Shown here piece after piece: positions 1 to 7,728 of a stretch of 13,791 nucleotides of DNA; the first letter of the stretch is position 1, and each line of letters starts with the position of its first letter. The position numbers and the translations under genes were made by a program. Source of the DNA: an uncultured Litorilinea sp. (GTDB lineage: Bacteria; Chloroflexota; Anaerolineae; Caldilineales; Caldilineaceae); the NCBI GenBank assembly GCA_946885925.1, contig CAMPHP010000010.1, forward strand, positions 1 to 13,791, read 5' to 3'. The notes beneath the pieces were generated by a model. The model did not search any database and had not been told where the DNA came from. It worked only from the letters and a program-made list of their open reading frames with translations.

Positions 1-63
1 CATACTTAATTTGAGCACGTTTGTTCTGTCATGTCAAGATACACCCCTTTCCTAGAGACAGGT

Positions 64-92
64 TTGACAAGCGCGAGAGCCTGTACTATCAT
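64..92 (+). promoter_or_regulatory. sigma70-type promoter of the met operon
   Basis: A perfect -35 box TTGACA (64-69) is followed by a 17-base spacer and TATCAT (87-92), which differs from the -10 consensus at one base. Transcription should begin near 98-100, about 15 bases before the SAM riboswitch aptamer. The placement fits transcription of the whole leader. No operator is obvious, so control is probably by the riboswitch. Bases 1-63 hold nothing I can recognise. Confidence 0.8.
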
Positions 93-114
93 CTGTCCAC
101 AACTAATGATTTTG

Positions 115-231
<117 letters not shown>

Positions 232-239
<8 letters not shown>

Positions 240-326
240 AAGGTGTAGCGACCTTTCTACTGAGTGGCAGGAAGAATAGTTGCCCCCACTATGTAGAATC
301 GATAGCAAAGCGCCAGCCCTCTCATC
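232..326 (+). promoter_or_regulatory. antiterminator of the SAM riboswitch, with structured linker
   Basis: GATGAGAG (232-239) is the 3' strand of aptamer P1, and it is also the exact complement of CTCTCATC (319-326), the 5' arm of the terminator. Without SAM, 232-239 can pair with 319-326 and block terminator formation. With SAM, it is held in P1. The linker can fold by itself: AAGGT/ACCTT around 240-255, and a compound stem with TTCTAC (255-260) against GTAGAA (293-298) enclosing AGTGG (263-267) against CCACT (286-290). This folding would bring the antiterminator strands together. Pairing was read by eye and no energies were computed. Confidence 0.8.
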
Positions 327-345
327 ACTTGATGAGAGGTTTTTT
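318..345 (+). terminator. riboswitch-controlled intrinsic terminator
   Basis: A perfect 9-bp stem, CCTCTCATC (318-326) with GATGAGAGG (331-339), has a four-base loop and is followed directly by six T (340-345). It lies 32 bases before the metY start and should stop transcription when the aptamer is bound to SAM. The stem is one pair longer than the competing antiterminator, so termination is probably the default once P1 forms. Confidence 0.92.
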
Positions 346-377
346 GTAATTCTTTTTCAGAGAGGAAAAGAGAAGAG

Positions 378-1664
378 ATGAGTAGTGAACGCTCCTTCGG
401 CTTTGCCACGCGCCAGCTTCATGCAGGTCAATCTCCTGATCCGGCTACGGGCAGCCGCGCCGTCCCCATTTATCAAACAACCGCCTATCAGTTCCGAGAC
501 ACAGAACATGCAGCCAACCTCTTTGCGTTGCAGGAACTGGGCAACATCTATACACGGATTATGAATCCAACCACCGATGTGTTGGAGCAGCGGGTGGCAA
601 ATTTGGAAGGTGGGGTGGCTGCTGTGGCCGCGAGCAGTGGTCACGCAGCACAGATGATGGCGATTATGACCATCTGTGCCGCAGGCGATCACATAGTCAG
701 CTCTAGCCGTCTTTATGGTGGCACATTCAATCAATTCCACTATACATTGGCACGTATGGGGATTGAAGTGACCTTTGTCGATCCCTCTGTTCCATCGAAT
801 TTTGAAGAGGCAATTCGCCCGAATACGAAACTGATCTACGGCGAGACATTGGGAAACCCGGATATTTCGGTCTTCCCCTTTGCGGAGGTCGTCGCGATTG
901 CGCAGGCGAACAACATTCCAGTGATGATCGACAACACCTTTGCGTCACCGTATCTATGCCGCCCGATTGAGTGGGGCGCAAATATTGTGGTGCATAGCAC
1001 GACAAAGTTCATTAGTGGGCATGGCACGACCATCGGCGGTATCATCGTGGATGGCAACAACTTCGATTGGCGCAGTGGGCGTTTTGCGAACTTCACCGAA
1101 CCAGATCCCAGCTATCATGGTTTGGTCTATGCGGATCTGCCACTGCCTGCTTTCGCCATTAAGGCGCGTGTCCAGATTTTGCGAGATGTGGGCGCTTGCC
1201 AGGCTCCCTTCAACTCATGGGTTACGATTCAAGGAGTTGAGACGTTGAGCCTGCGTATGGAGCGGCATGTGGAGAATACCGAGGCAGTGGTCAAATTCCT
1301 TGACAAGCACAAGGACGTAAGCTGGGTCAAGTATCCGAGTTTGTCCAGCCACCCGGACCACGACCGCGCCAAGAAATATCTGCCCAAGGGTGCTGGCGCG
1401 ATTCTCGGCTTTGGCATTAAGGGCGGAATTGAGGCTGGTCAGAAGTTTATCAATAATCTTAAGCTCTTTAGCCACTTGGCAAATGTCGGTGACGCCAAGA
1501 GTTTGGCAATCCATCCTGCCAGCACGACGCACAGCCAGTTGAACCCAGATGAAATGGCTACGGCTGGGGTATCGCCCGACTTTGTGCGGCTGAGTGTCGG
1601 TCTTGAGGATATTGATGACATTTTGTGGGATCTGGATCAAGCGTTGAATGCAGCGACGAAGTAA
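378..1664 (+). CDS. metY: O-acetylhomoserine sulfhydrylase (MetY)
   Basis: A cytoplasmic PLP enzyme that makes homocysteine from O-acetyl-L-homoserine and sulfide, the direct sulfhydrylation route to methionine. The 428 residues match the usual family length. It belongs to the Cys/Met-metabolism PLP family (fold type I). The Schiff-base lysine is K210 in STTKFISGHG, and the PLP-ring aspartate D185 lies in MIDNTFASP. The GNIYTRIMNPTTDVLEQR segment (55-72) and SSGHAAQ (86-92) are typical of MetY rather than of cystathionine gamma-synthase. The ATG follows a purine-rich stretch with GAGG at 362-365. It is the first gene after the SAM riboswitch, 36 bases before metX, which makes its substrate. 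A related O-acetylserine or O-succinylhomoserine specificity is possible but unlikely next to metX. Confidence 0.95.
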   Translation: MSSERSFGFATRQLHAGQSPDPATGSRAVPIYQTTAYQFRDTEHAANLFALQELGNIYTRIMNPTTDVLEQRVANLEGGVAAVAASSGHAAQMMAIMTICAAGDHIVSSSRLYGGTFNQFHYTLARMGIEVTFVDPSVPSNFEEAIRPNTKLIYGETLGNPDISVFPFAEVVAIAQANNIPVMIDNTFASPYLCRPIEWGANIVVHSTTKFISGHGTTIGGIIVDGNNFDWRSGRFANFTEPDPSYHGLVYADLPLPAFAIKARVQILRDVGACQAPFNSWVTIQGVETLSLRMERHVENTEAVVKFLDKHKDVSWVKYPSLSSHPDHDRAKKYLPKGAGAILGFGIKGGIEAGQKFINNLKLFSHLANVGDAKSLAIHPASTTHSQLNPDEMATAGVSPDFVRLSVGLEDIDDILWDLDQALNAATK

Positions 1665-1700
1665 CGCTGTGCCAATGTGCACAGAAAAGGGCATTTTGTT

Positions 1701-2921
1701 ATGACGAACGAACGATCGCTCGAACAATCGGTAGGTGTCGTCCAGACGCAGTTTTTTACCTTTGCTATAGACGAACCCATGCGTCTGGAGAGCGGGGCAA
1801 CACTGGGGCCTGTGACCATCGCTTATGAAACCTATGGACGGCTGAATGAAGCGCGCAACAATGCGATTCTCATTGTCCACGCTCTAAGTGGTAGCGCACA
1901 CGCGGCAGGGTATCATAGCCTGGATGATCACAAGCCCGGCTGGTGGGACGAGACTATCGGCCCAGGTAAGGCCTTTGATACCGATCGCTTCTTTGTCATT
2001 TGCAGCAATGTCATCGGTTCTTGTTATGGCTCTACCGGGCCATCAAGCATTAATCCAGCGACGGGGAAGCCATATGGTTTGAGCTTCCCCGTTGTTACGA
2101 TTAGCGATATGGTTCATGCCCAGGTGAAACTTATCGATCATCTGGGCATTGACCAACTTCTCTGTGTGGCAGGTGGTTCAATGGGGGGAATGCAAGTCTT
2201 GGAATGGGCGGCGAATCACCCGACCCGGCTCAAGTCGGCAATTCCCCTGGCGACCACAGCCCACCACAGTCCTATGCTCATTGCCTTTAGTGAGGTAGGT
2301 CGCCAGGCCATTTATGCCGACCCGGCATGGGCTAACGGCGATTATTATGAGTTGGGCAAGAAGCCTGACGCGGGGTTGGCAGTGGCGCGCATGGTGGGGC
2401 ATATTACCTATCTGAGCGAAGAGTCGATGCAGAAGAAGTTTGGGCGCAGGCTGCGAAGCTTGGAACGGTATGGCTATGAATTTGAGACAGAGTTCGAGAT
2501 TGAAAGCTATCTCAAGTATAACGGTAACAATTTCACGCGCCGCTTTGACGCCAACAGCTATCTCTATGTAACCAAGGCAATGGATTACTTTGATCTAAGC
2601 CGCCAGACTGGTTCGCTGGCTGCTGCCTTTGCCAATTCAGAACATATTAAGTTTCTGGTCGTGAGTTTCACAAGCGACTGGCTCTATCCAAGCTACCATA
2701 GCAAGGAGGTTGTCAGTGCTTTGACTGCGGTTGGTGCGGATGTCTCTTATTTGGATATCCAAAGCACTTGGGGTCATGATGCCTTTTTGTTAGAGGTGGA
2801 TACCATGACCAACCTACTTGGCAGCTTCCTCGACCGCTTGGCGCGCGAGGAACAGGTGATGCTACCGCCGGTCGAGATCGAAAATACGCTGCCCTCTACA
2901 GTAGAACAGGTGAGAGTGTGA
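1701..2921 (+). CDS. metX: homoserine O-acetyltransferase (MetX)
   Basis: Transfers an acetyl group from acetyl-CoA to L-homoserine, the activation step that supplies MetY. It is an alpha/beta-hydrolase fold protein of 406 residues. The nucleophile S160 sits in AGGSMGGMQ, and D326 (SDWLYP) and H359 (WGHDAF) complete the triad. [11 protein letters not shown] near 60-70 is the oxyanion-region motif of the family. I chose the ATG at 1701 because AAAAGGG (1685-1691) sits nine bases upstream. An in-frame GTG at 1677 would add eight residues but has no ribosome binding site. MetX enzymes can be acetyl- or succinyl-specific, and sequence alone does not fully settle this. The MetY partner supports acetyl. 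Confidence 0.95.
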   Translation: MTNERSLEQSVGVVQTQFFTFAIDEPMRLESGATLGPVTIAYETYGRLNEARNNAILIVHALSGSAHAAGYHSLDDHKPGWWDETIGPGKAFDTDRFFVICSNVIGSCYGSTGPSSINPATGKPYGLSFPVVTISDMVHAQVKLIDHLGIDQLLCVAGGSMGGMQVLEWAANHPTRLKSAIPLATTAHHSPMLIAFSEVGRQAIYADPAWANGDYYELGKKPDAGLAVARMVGHITYLSEESMQKKFGRRLRSLERYGYEFETEFEIESYLKYNGNNFTRRFDANSYLYVTKAMDYFDLSRQTGSLAAAFANSEHIKFLVVSFTSDWLYPSYHSKEVVSALTAVGADVSYLDIQSTWGHDAFLLEVDTMTNLLGSFLDRLAREEQVMLPPVEIENTLPSTVEQVRV

Positions 2922-3619
2922 CGCCAACTTCAATGGATGGCGCGCCAACGGCGAGGATTGCTGCTGCCGGCGCACCTCAGCTAAATTCTTCAGCTGCTAT
3001 GCCTGCCATGACAGGGTTGCGACCTGACCTACAAGTCATTGCCGACTTGATTCCAGCGGGGACGAAGGTGTTGGATTTGGGGTGTGGCAATGGTGAATTG
3101 TTGGAGTATCTCATCCAGCATAAGAAGGTGCGCGGGCGTGGAATTGAACTGAGCGAGGCAGGGGTGCTTACTTGCGTCCGGCGTGGGCTGAGTGTGCGCC
3201 AAGGGAACCTCCAAGAAGGCTTGGCCGACTATCCAACGAACAGCATGGATTATGTGGTGTTGAGCCAAACGCTGCCCTTCTTGGATAACCCAGCCATGGT
3301 GATCAAGGAGATGTTGCGTGTGGGCACGAGTGCAATTGTCAGCCTGCCCAACTGGGGACACTGGCGCTGCCGATTGGAGCTACTCTTGACGGGACGCATC
3401 CCACAAGCTGTAGATTTGCCCCAGGCATGGTACGCGGTGCCCCGGTGGCAAGCCTTCACTGTGACCGACTTTGCCTTATTTTGCCGAGAGATCGATGTCA
3501 ACATTCGCGACGAGGTCTACTTGGATAAGGGTAGACGGATCGAGATACATCGTTTTAAGAATCTGTTGGCGACTACAGCAATTTTTGGCTTGGAACGGGC
3601 TGCATCTAGTGCTATCTGA
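2918..3619 (+). CDS. metW: MetW, methyltransferase-fold partner of MetX
   Basis: A class I SAM-dependent methyltransferase-fold protein commonly encoded next to metX. It has been linked to homoserine acetylation and methionine synthesis, but its exact reaction is not well established. Motif I is [10 protein letters not shown] (51-60). The family signature [20 protein letters not shown] (143-162) and the AWYAVPRW segment (170-177) are present. The GTG start gives a GTGA overlap with the metX stop, which suggests translational coupling. AGG at 2908-2910 may serve as the ribosome binding site. The first 34 or so residues are an Ala/Pro-rich extension before the usual family start ([11 protein letters not shown]), so ATG codons at 2933, 2999 or 3008 are alternative starts. 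The 233-residue length is slightly above the usual 200 or so because of this extension. Confidence 0.88.
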   Translation: MTPTSMDGAPTARIAAAGAPQLNSSAAMPAMTGLRPDLQVIADLIPAGTKVLDLGCGNGELLEYLIQHKKVRGRGIELSEAGVLTCVRRGLSVRQGNLQEGLADYPTNSMDYVVLSQTLPFLDNPAMVIKEMLRVGTSAIVSLPNWGHWRCRLELLLTGRIPQAVDLPQAWYAVPRWQAFTVTDFALFCREIDVNIRDEVYLDKGRRIEIHRFKNLLATTAIFGLERAASSAI

Positions 3620-3658
3620 GTTCTGAATTGAAGAGTCGTCCCGGTGATTCCGCAGAAA

Positions 3659-3701
3659 CCTTCCTTGAAGCCACCCAGAGGGTTCCCGGCTTCAAGAAAG
3701 G
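3659..3701. other. 14-bp hairpin after metW, no T-tract
   Basis: Arms 3659-3672 and 3688-3701 pair over 14 positions with one mismatch. The 15-base loop holds a nested ACCC/GGGT. There is no T run on the + side, so it is not a classical intrinsic terminator. It may stabilise the metW 3' end, or act with the terminator about 45 bases downstream. Confidence 0.55.
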
Positions 3702-3745
3702 GGAATGAGCAGTAGGCCGGTATCTTCTTGCTTCTTGGGCAAACA

Positions 3746-3786
3746 AAAACGGATCAGCACTCCGATTTGGGTGACTGATCCGTTTT
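3746..3786. terminator. bidirectional intrinsic terminator
   Basis: A perfect 12-bp stem pairs AAAACGGATCAG (3746-3757) with CTGATCCGTTTT (3775-3786). On the + strand the stem is followed by a T-rich stretch (CTGTTTCT). On the - strand the arm ends in GTTTTTGTTT. It lies between metW (+) and the protease gene (-), which converge, and can end both transcripts. Confidence 0.88.
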
Positions 3787-3829
3787 CTGTTTCTATGCGT
3801 ACAAAGGGCGAATTTTATCTCTGCAAGTT

Positions 3830-5455
3830 TTACCGCTGTAAGATGGGTATGTAGAGCGCGACGGAGCCTTGGCCTGGGGTTTGATGGGTCAGAGCGGCTT
3901 CGATGCTGAACACTTCAGTAACCGCCATCTCCACATCGTTGTCGGCCAGGACAAACCAGTAGAAGTAGTTCCGGCCAGCTACAATGTCGGTGTCGATGTA
4001 TGAGCCTGTGGCGGCTGTGGCAATTTCTGCGATGTCTGCTGCTGCGTCAAAGGCAGGTACCGTTGTGCGGTAAATGACGACAGTTTGATCGGATGCGAAT
4101 TCGTTCAAGCTCCAGTCAAATTGAATCTTGTTGGCATCGGGAGTCGTGGTGATATTGATACTATTAAAGGAATCAAGGTTTGGGATTCGATAGTGACCCA
4201 GACGCACATTGCCCGCCGCGGGTGATACGGCAGCTACCGCGCGCCATGCTGTTAGACGACCCCACCCGAAAATTGCGTCCCAGCCAGCTTCGCCCAGGTC
4301 AGTGGCAGAGCTAATCAGGGCATTTTCCAGTTCGGCCAAGGGCAGTTTTGGATCAATCGCCAGGATGAGTGCTGCCACTGCTGCTACATGAGGAGCCGCC
4401 ATTGAGGTACCAGTCATGTAGGCGTAGGTTGAGCCATCGTTGGCAGTGTAATAGGTGCTATAGATTCCAACGGCTGGGGCTGAGAGGTCAATTTGTTTCC
4501 CAAAATTCGAGTTGCTGTATTTGTTATCATCCTGGTCTGTGCCAGCAATGGTAAATGATTCGCTAAAACTGCCCGGATAGAAGGGGAGATCATTGCCGCG
4601 GTTACCTGCTGCGACCACAACAAGAACGCCCTTACTCTGAGCATATTTGATCGCGTCATGGAGACCGTTGTGATCGAAGCCACCACCGGAGGTAATTGAA
4701 AGAATCCGAACTCCCTTGTCAACGGCATAAATAATGGCTTCCATTAAGCGGCTATAGTTGCCCAGGCAGTCATTGCCAATTACCTTGAGAGGCATAATCA
4801 CGGCTTGGTGGGCTACGCCTGCCATGCCTAAGGTGTTGTTGGCTGCTCCGGCAATAATGCCTGCAACATGAGTTCCGTGCCCGCAAATGTCGGTGACATC
4901 AGTGCTATGATCAAAGAAATTATGACCTGTGACGATTCGTCCTGCCAGGTCAGGATGGTTGGCATCAATACCGGAGTCGATAACGGCGACTGTGATCGCC
5001 TGGCCTGCCGAGAATTCCCAGGCAATGTCTGCTCCGATTTTGTCTAGTGACCACTGGGTCCCTTCGATAAATCCAGGGTCATCAGGTTTCCATGCCAGTT
5101 CCAGCGGGTAATCGGGTGTGACCTCTGCCACAGCCTGGTTGGTTTGCAACTCTGCCATCACCTGCGCGGCGCTGTTCGCATCAACCTCAATCACTTCCCA
5201 ACCTACTTGAGACAGGGTGCTTTGGGCGGCAGATGATTCAGAGAGCACTGAAATCTGGGCCGCAGGATCGCGTTTGACCATCAGGCGTACACGTTCGTTG
5301 GTCGTCTCTATATCCTGTGCCTCTATATCTTGTACTTCTATATCTTGCACCGTGGGAGCTGCCATCGTGGTGCGAGGCATCCAGGCTAATACCGTGAAGA
5401 GAAGTGCCAGCAATAGTTTTACGGAGAGTCGGGCCTTGTACATGATCACGTGCAT
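3830..5455 (-). CDS. secreted subtilisin-like serine protease (peptidase S8)
   Basis: An exported endopeptidase of the subtilase family. With the ATG at 5455 it is 541 residues. The signal peptide has KxR charges, a hydrophobic core (about 14-25) and TMAAP near 30-34. A propeptide-like region covers about 54-120. The catalytic domain has D160 (AVIDSGID), H193 (GHGTHVAG), the oxyanion N285 (AAGNRGND) and S351 (GTSMAAPH), all intact. The C-terminal 130 residues look like a beta-sandwich (Fn3-like), ending in LYIPILQR, a tail type I associate with secreted Chloroflexota proteins. The start is uncertain. A TTG at 5533, preceded by GGAAAAGAG, would add 26 residues before the signal peptide, and an ATG at 5443 is also possible. 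Neither ATG has a clear Shine-Dalgarno. It appears to be a single-gene unit. The substrate is unknown. Confidence 0.92.
   Translation of the reverse strand: MHVIMYKARLSVKLLLALLFTVLAWMPRTTMAAPTVQDIEVQDIEAQDIETTNERVRLMVKRDPAAQISVLSESSAAQSTLSQVGWEVIEVDANSAAQVMAELQTNQAVAEVTPDYPLELAWKPDDPGFIEGTQWSLDKIGADIAWEFSAGQAITVAVIDSGIDANHPDLAGRIVTGHNFFDHSTDVTDICGHGTHVAGIIAGAANNTLGMAGVAHQAVIMPLKVIGNDCLGNYSRLMEAIIYAVDKGVRILSITSGGGFDHNGLHDAIKYAQSKGVLVVVAAGNRGNDLPFYPGSFSESFTIAGTDQDDNKYSNSNFGKQIDLSAPAVGIYSTYYTANDGSTYAYMTGTSMAAPHVAAVAALILAIDPKLPLAELENALISSATDLGEAGWDAIFGWGRLTAWRAVAAVSPAAGNVRLGHYRIPNLDSFNSINITTTPDANKIQFDWSLNEFASDQTVVIYRTTVPAFDAAADIAEIATAATGSYIDTDIVAGRNYFYWFVLADNDVEMAVTEVFSIEAALTHQTPGQGSVALYIPILQR
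5306..5350 (-). repeat. three tandem 15-bp units in the protease gene (QDIE repeat)
   Basis: Three imperfect 15-base units (5306-5320, 5321-5335, 5336-5350) encode QDIEV-QDIEA-QDIET just after the signal peptide, an acidic linker before the propeptide. The units differ at only a few bases, which suggests recent slippage expansion. Confidence 0.85.
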
Positions 5456-5787
5456 CCATCTAAGAGTACTGGTATCTGCCTGGTGCCAGTGTAGGTGATC
5501 ATGATCTGGAATAAATCGGTCGAATGTTGGCAACTCTTTTCCAGTAAGTACTCACTTCGACTATGACATTTTTCCAGAGGCCCGCACAGAGGTTGCCAAG
5601 AATGACAATGCCAAAATGGCAGTAATGCGACAAAAGTAGCAGTGCCATTACTCAAAATGACAACGCTGATGCGATAGGTTCTTACAGAACCTATCGCATC
5701 AGCGTTGTGTGCGTGTGGAAATGAGTTTTTGGTTCAGGGGTTACATGCAGGTGTGAGGAAGACTAACTCTCTGTCTTCCTCTGAGAG
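5456..5787. other. 332-base intergenic region rich in inverted repeats
   Basis: It separates the Rieske gene stop from the protease start. No convincing gene is present. The Rieske-proximal half holds two long hairpins, listed separately. At 5599-5657 there are overlapping short inverted words: TGCCA/TGGCA, AATGGCA/TGCCATT and AGTAATG/CATTACT. Near the protease there is a perfect 10-bp palindrome, GATCATGATC (5497-5506), and a near-palindrome AGTAAGTACTCACT (5543-5556), either of which could be an operator. I could not assign a confident -35/-10 pair for the protease gene. Confidence 0.6.
5660..5708. terminator. perfect 23-bp hairpin, probable operon terminator
   Basis: Arm 5660-5682 is the exact reverse complement of 5686-5708, with a three-base loop (TAC). 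On the - strand, downstream of the Rieske gene, the stem is followed by CATTTTGAG, a short T run. It could therefore end the dehydratase-dehydrogenase-Rieske transcript about 80 bases after the stop codon. The stem is longer and more perfect than a typical terminator, so a mobile-repeat origin cannot be excluded. Confidence 0.65.
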
Positions 5788-5800
5788 TTAGTCTTCCTCA
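5754..5800. repeat. 18-bp inverted repeat spanning the Rieske gene stop codon
   Basis: Arms 5754-5771 and 5783-5800 are perfect reverse complements with an 11-base loop. The right arm contains the last codons and the TAA stop (5788-5790) of the Rieske gene, so the mRNA 3' end folds onto its own coding end. There is no T-tract. It probably protects the mRNA end or assists the larger hairpin 46 bases further downstream. Confidence 0.7.
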
Positions 5801-7596
5801 AAGAGCCGGTCGCCTTGGTGCAGCCGTTGGGCGATTTGATAGGTCTGCCCTTGTGCGCGGAGGGTAGGAGCGTGGGCGGCAAGATAGCGAGCAGCAGCCA
5901 CAAGAACGTGTACGCGCGCCGTGGGGTCGTCAAGCTGTCCGACTTGGCGGAAGGCCGCTTCGATCATCTGAATGGTATGAAAGTCACGATCCTCGCGCAG
6001 GAGAAGCCGCCCAAGCTGGGCTAGTAAGGGAGCAGTTTCCCCACCACCATAGAGATATTGCGCGACTTGCTGGCCCGCTTGATTGACCTGCTGCTGGCGG
6101 TCAAGCAGTTGCGACAGCTCAGATAGCGCCGCTTCATCTGCACGCTGATTGCCATTGGGCTGGGGAATGCGTGCCGCCGGAATGTTGAGGAAGCGGTCAA
6201 GATAGATACTCATTGCTGCATCGAGTACGCCGCGGAACAGTTCGGGTGAAGGGGCGCGGCGTAACCCTTGCTGGATGGCATTGGCAAAGGTGAAGGTATG
6301 CAGTGCGGTATCCCAATCGCCTAGTTCGTTGCTGGTATGGAAGCGCGCAATGCGTAGGGCTGCGGCATAGGCAACTGCTCCTGCAATCTCGTCGGGCTGG
6401 GCACCCGCGCGTAAACTCGCCAGCAAGGCATCGACAACCGCCTGCGGATCATCGCCCAAAAGCAGATTGGCATGTTGGGTGCGTAGTTCAGCCGCCGATG
6501 GCCGCGCTTGTGTGGTTTGTTCGCCTTCGCTCCATGCTGCTGGAAGTTGAGCAAAGGCTGTCTCCAAAATGGCAATCAAATCAACAGGGTTGCGCCAGGA
6601 ATTGGATTCTTCCATGCGCGTAGCGTTGGCATAGCCGCGCACAAGGCTGGTGAGCACAGGCTCGGCATACTCCCATCCAGCTAAGTCCAATGCCTCGAAA
6701 GCCTTGTTCGTGAAATCGGCAGGATGGCCGATGTCGATATAGCGGTGGTCGGTGACCGCGGCAAAGAGCATGTCCGCCATTTCACGCGCGCTGGCCCCAC
6801 CCCGTATGGCGGAGACAACACAGCGTTCTGCGCCCTCGTCATCGCGCACGGTAATAAAGCGGCGCAGCCAGCGTTTGAGCGTGGCTAGATCTTCGTTCTC
6901 TCCTGGTAGCGCAGGCACACGGAAGCGGGGAGGGCGTCCTGCTGAGTCGCGCGCTACAGCCGAGAGACCGTGGTAGAGCGCACGGGGTCGGTCTGTTGGG
7001 GCCAAGTGAGGCAGCATATTCATCATGCAGGTGTGCATGGTCAACCCTTGACCCCACCCCGTATCGCGATAATGCACACCAAAATCTAGTCCGGTGCGGA
7101 AAGGCTCCAGCCCAGATGGATCGTCGCCCGTCAATACCAGCACTGCCTTGCCGATGACCAGACTAATATCACGTTCGAGACCGATACGCAGCCGTTCACG
7201 CTGGTGGGCTACAGGATTGGCATGCGGGGCAACATCTACCCAGACATCGCCATTGTGAACGGCAGTGGGGAAGACACGCACATCATCGGCAAATTGGTCA
7301 AAGGTGCCTCCGGTGGCGACATCAAAGCGTGCATAATGCCAGTAACAGGTCAAAATACCATCACGCACGGAACCCCGATCCAACGGAAAGCCCATGTGGG
7401 GACAGCGGTTGTCCACCGCATAGACTTGGTCGTTGTGATAGAAGAGGGCAATCGTATGGCCCTGAAGTTGAACAGTTAGATAGCCACGCTTCTGGATGTC
7501 AGCCAGTGGCGCGGCACGAACCATGTCTGCAAGCGCCGGTTCTGCCCCGTTAGCCTCAACATTGTTTTTCACTTCGTCCACAACTGAATTTTCCAC
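5788..7596 (-). CDS. Rieske [2Fe-2S] protein fused to a large uncharacterised domain
   Basis: The 602-residue protein begins with a Rieske ferredoxin-like domain (about 25-125). Its cluster ligands are C65 and H67 (CPH) and C84 and H87 (CYWH), a complete set for one [2Fe-2S] centre. The remaining 475 or so residues look mainly alpha-helical and carry His-bearing segments, for example GLTMHTCMMNMLPHL, RALYHGLSAVARD, ATDHRYIDIGHPADFTNKAFEALD and YANATRMEESNSWRNP. I recognise this only as an uncharacterised Rieske-fusion architecture. It is not a ring-hydroxylating oxygenase alpha subunit. No signal peptide or membrane segment is seen, so it should be cytoplasmic. The GTG start follows AAAGGAGG. 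A TTG 11 codons earlier (7629) is open but would place that site inside the gene. It is the last gene after the dehydratase and dehydrogenase, so a redox step in the same pathway is possible but unproven. Confidence 0.85.
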   Translation of the reverse strand: MENSVVDEVKNNVEANGAEPALADMVRAAPLADIQKRGYLTVQLQGHTIALFYHNDQVYAVDNRCPHMGFPLDRGSVRDGILTCYWHYARFDVATGGTFDQFADDVRVFPTAVHNGDVWVDVAPHANPVAHQRERLRIGLERDISLVIGKAVLVLTGDDPSGLEPFRTGLDFGVHYRDTGWGQGLTMHTCMMNMLPHLAPTDRPRALYHGLSAVARDSAGRPPRFRVPALPGENEDLATLKRWLRRFITVRDDEGAERCVVSAIRGGASAREMADMLFAAVTDHRYIDIGHPADFTNKAFEALDLAGWEYAEPVLTSLVRGYANATRMEESNSWRNPVDLIAILETAFAQLPAAWSEGEQTTQARPSAAELRTQHANLLLGDDPQAVVDALLASLRAGAQPDEIAGAVAYAAALRIARFHTSNELGDWDTALHTFTFANAIQQGLRRAPSPELFRGVLDAAMSIYLDRFLNIPAARIPQPNGNQRADEAALSELSQLLDRQQQVNQAGQQVAQYLYGGGETAPLLAQLGRLLLREDRDFHTIQMIEAAFRQVGQLDDPTARVHVLVAAARYLAAHAPTLRAQGQTYQIAQRLHQGDRLFEED

Positions 7597-7601
7597 CGGA
7601 A

Positions 7602-7609
7602 CCTCCTTT
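7602..7609 (-). promoter_or_regulatory. Shine-Dalgarno that sets the Rieske gene start
   Basis: AAAGGAGG on the - strand lies five bases before GTG at 7596. It is the strongest ribosome binding site in the window and argues for the GTG over the in-frame TTG at 7629. The 132-base gap upstream, after the dehydrogenase, shows no clear terminator or promoter. Confidence 0.85.
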
Positions 7610-7728
7610 GTACCAATTAGACACTTCAATCACCATAGGGATCGCCACAGAAAGACGTTTGATGTGGCTGCGCGAACTCCTGAGCTCCTGACTTACGATC
7701 GGCGGCTTGCACTCTGCCAAAAAACAAA

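Noticed and set aside
1215..1880. A 221-codon open frame on the - strand across the metY 3' end and metX 5' end.
   Set aside because: It is antisense to two confidently identified genes, has no recognisable domain, and crosses the metX ribosome binding site. It is a shadow of codon use.
5595..5710. Insertion-sequence remnant or MITE from the clustered inverted repeats.
   Set aside because: No target-site duplication or transposase fragment is visible. A terminator role after the Rieske gene explains the main hairpin. The idea is kept only as an alternative.
5788..7596. Ring-hydroxylating dioxygenase alpha subunit.
   Set aside because: The Rieske motif is present, but the C-terminal part lacks the recognisable 2-His-1-carboxylate iron-site motif of that family, and there is no beta subunit gene.
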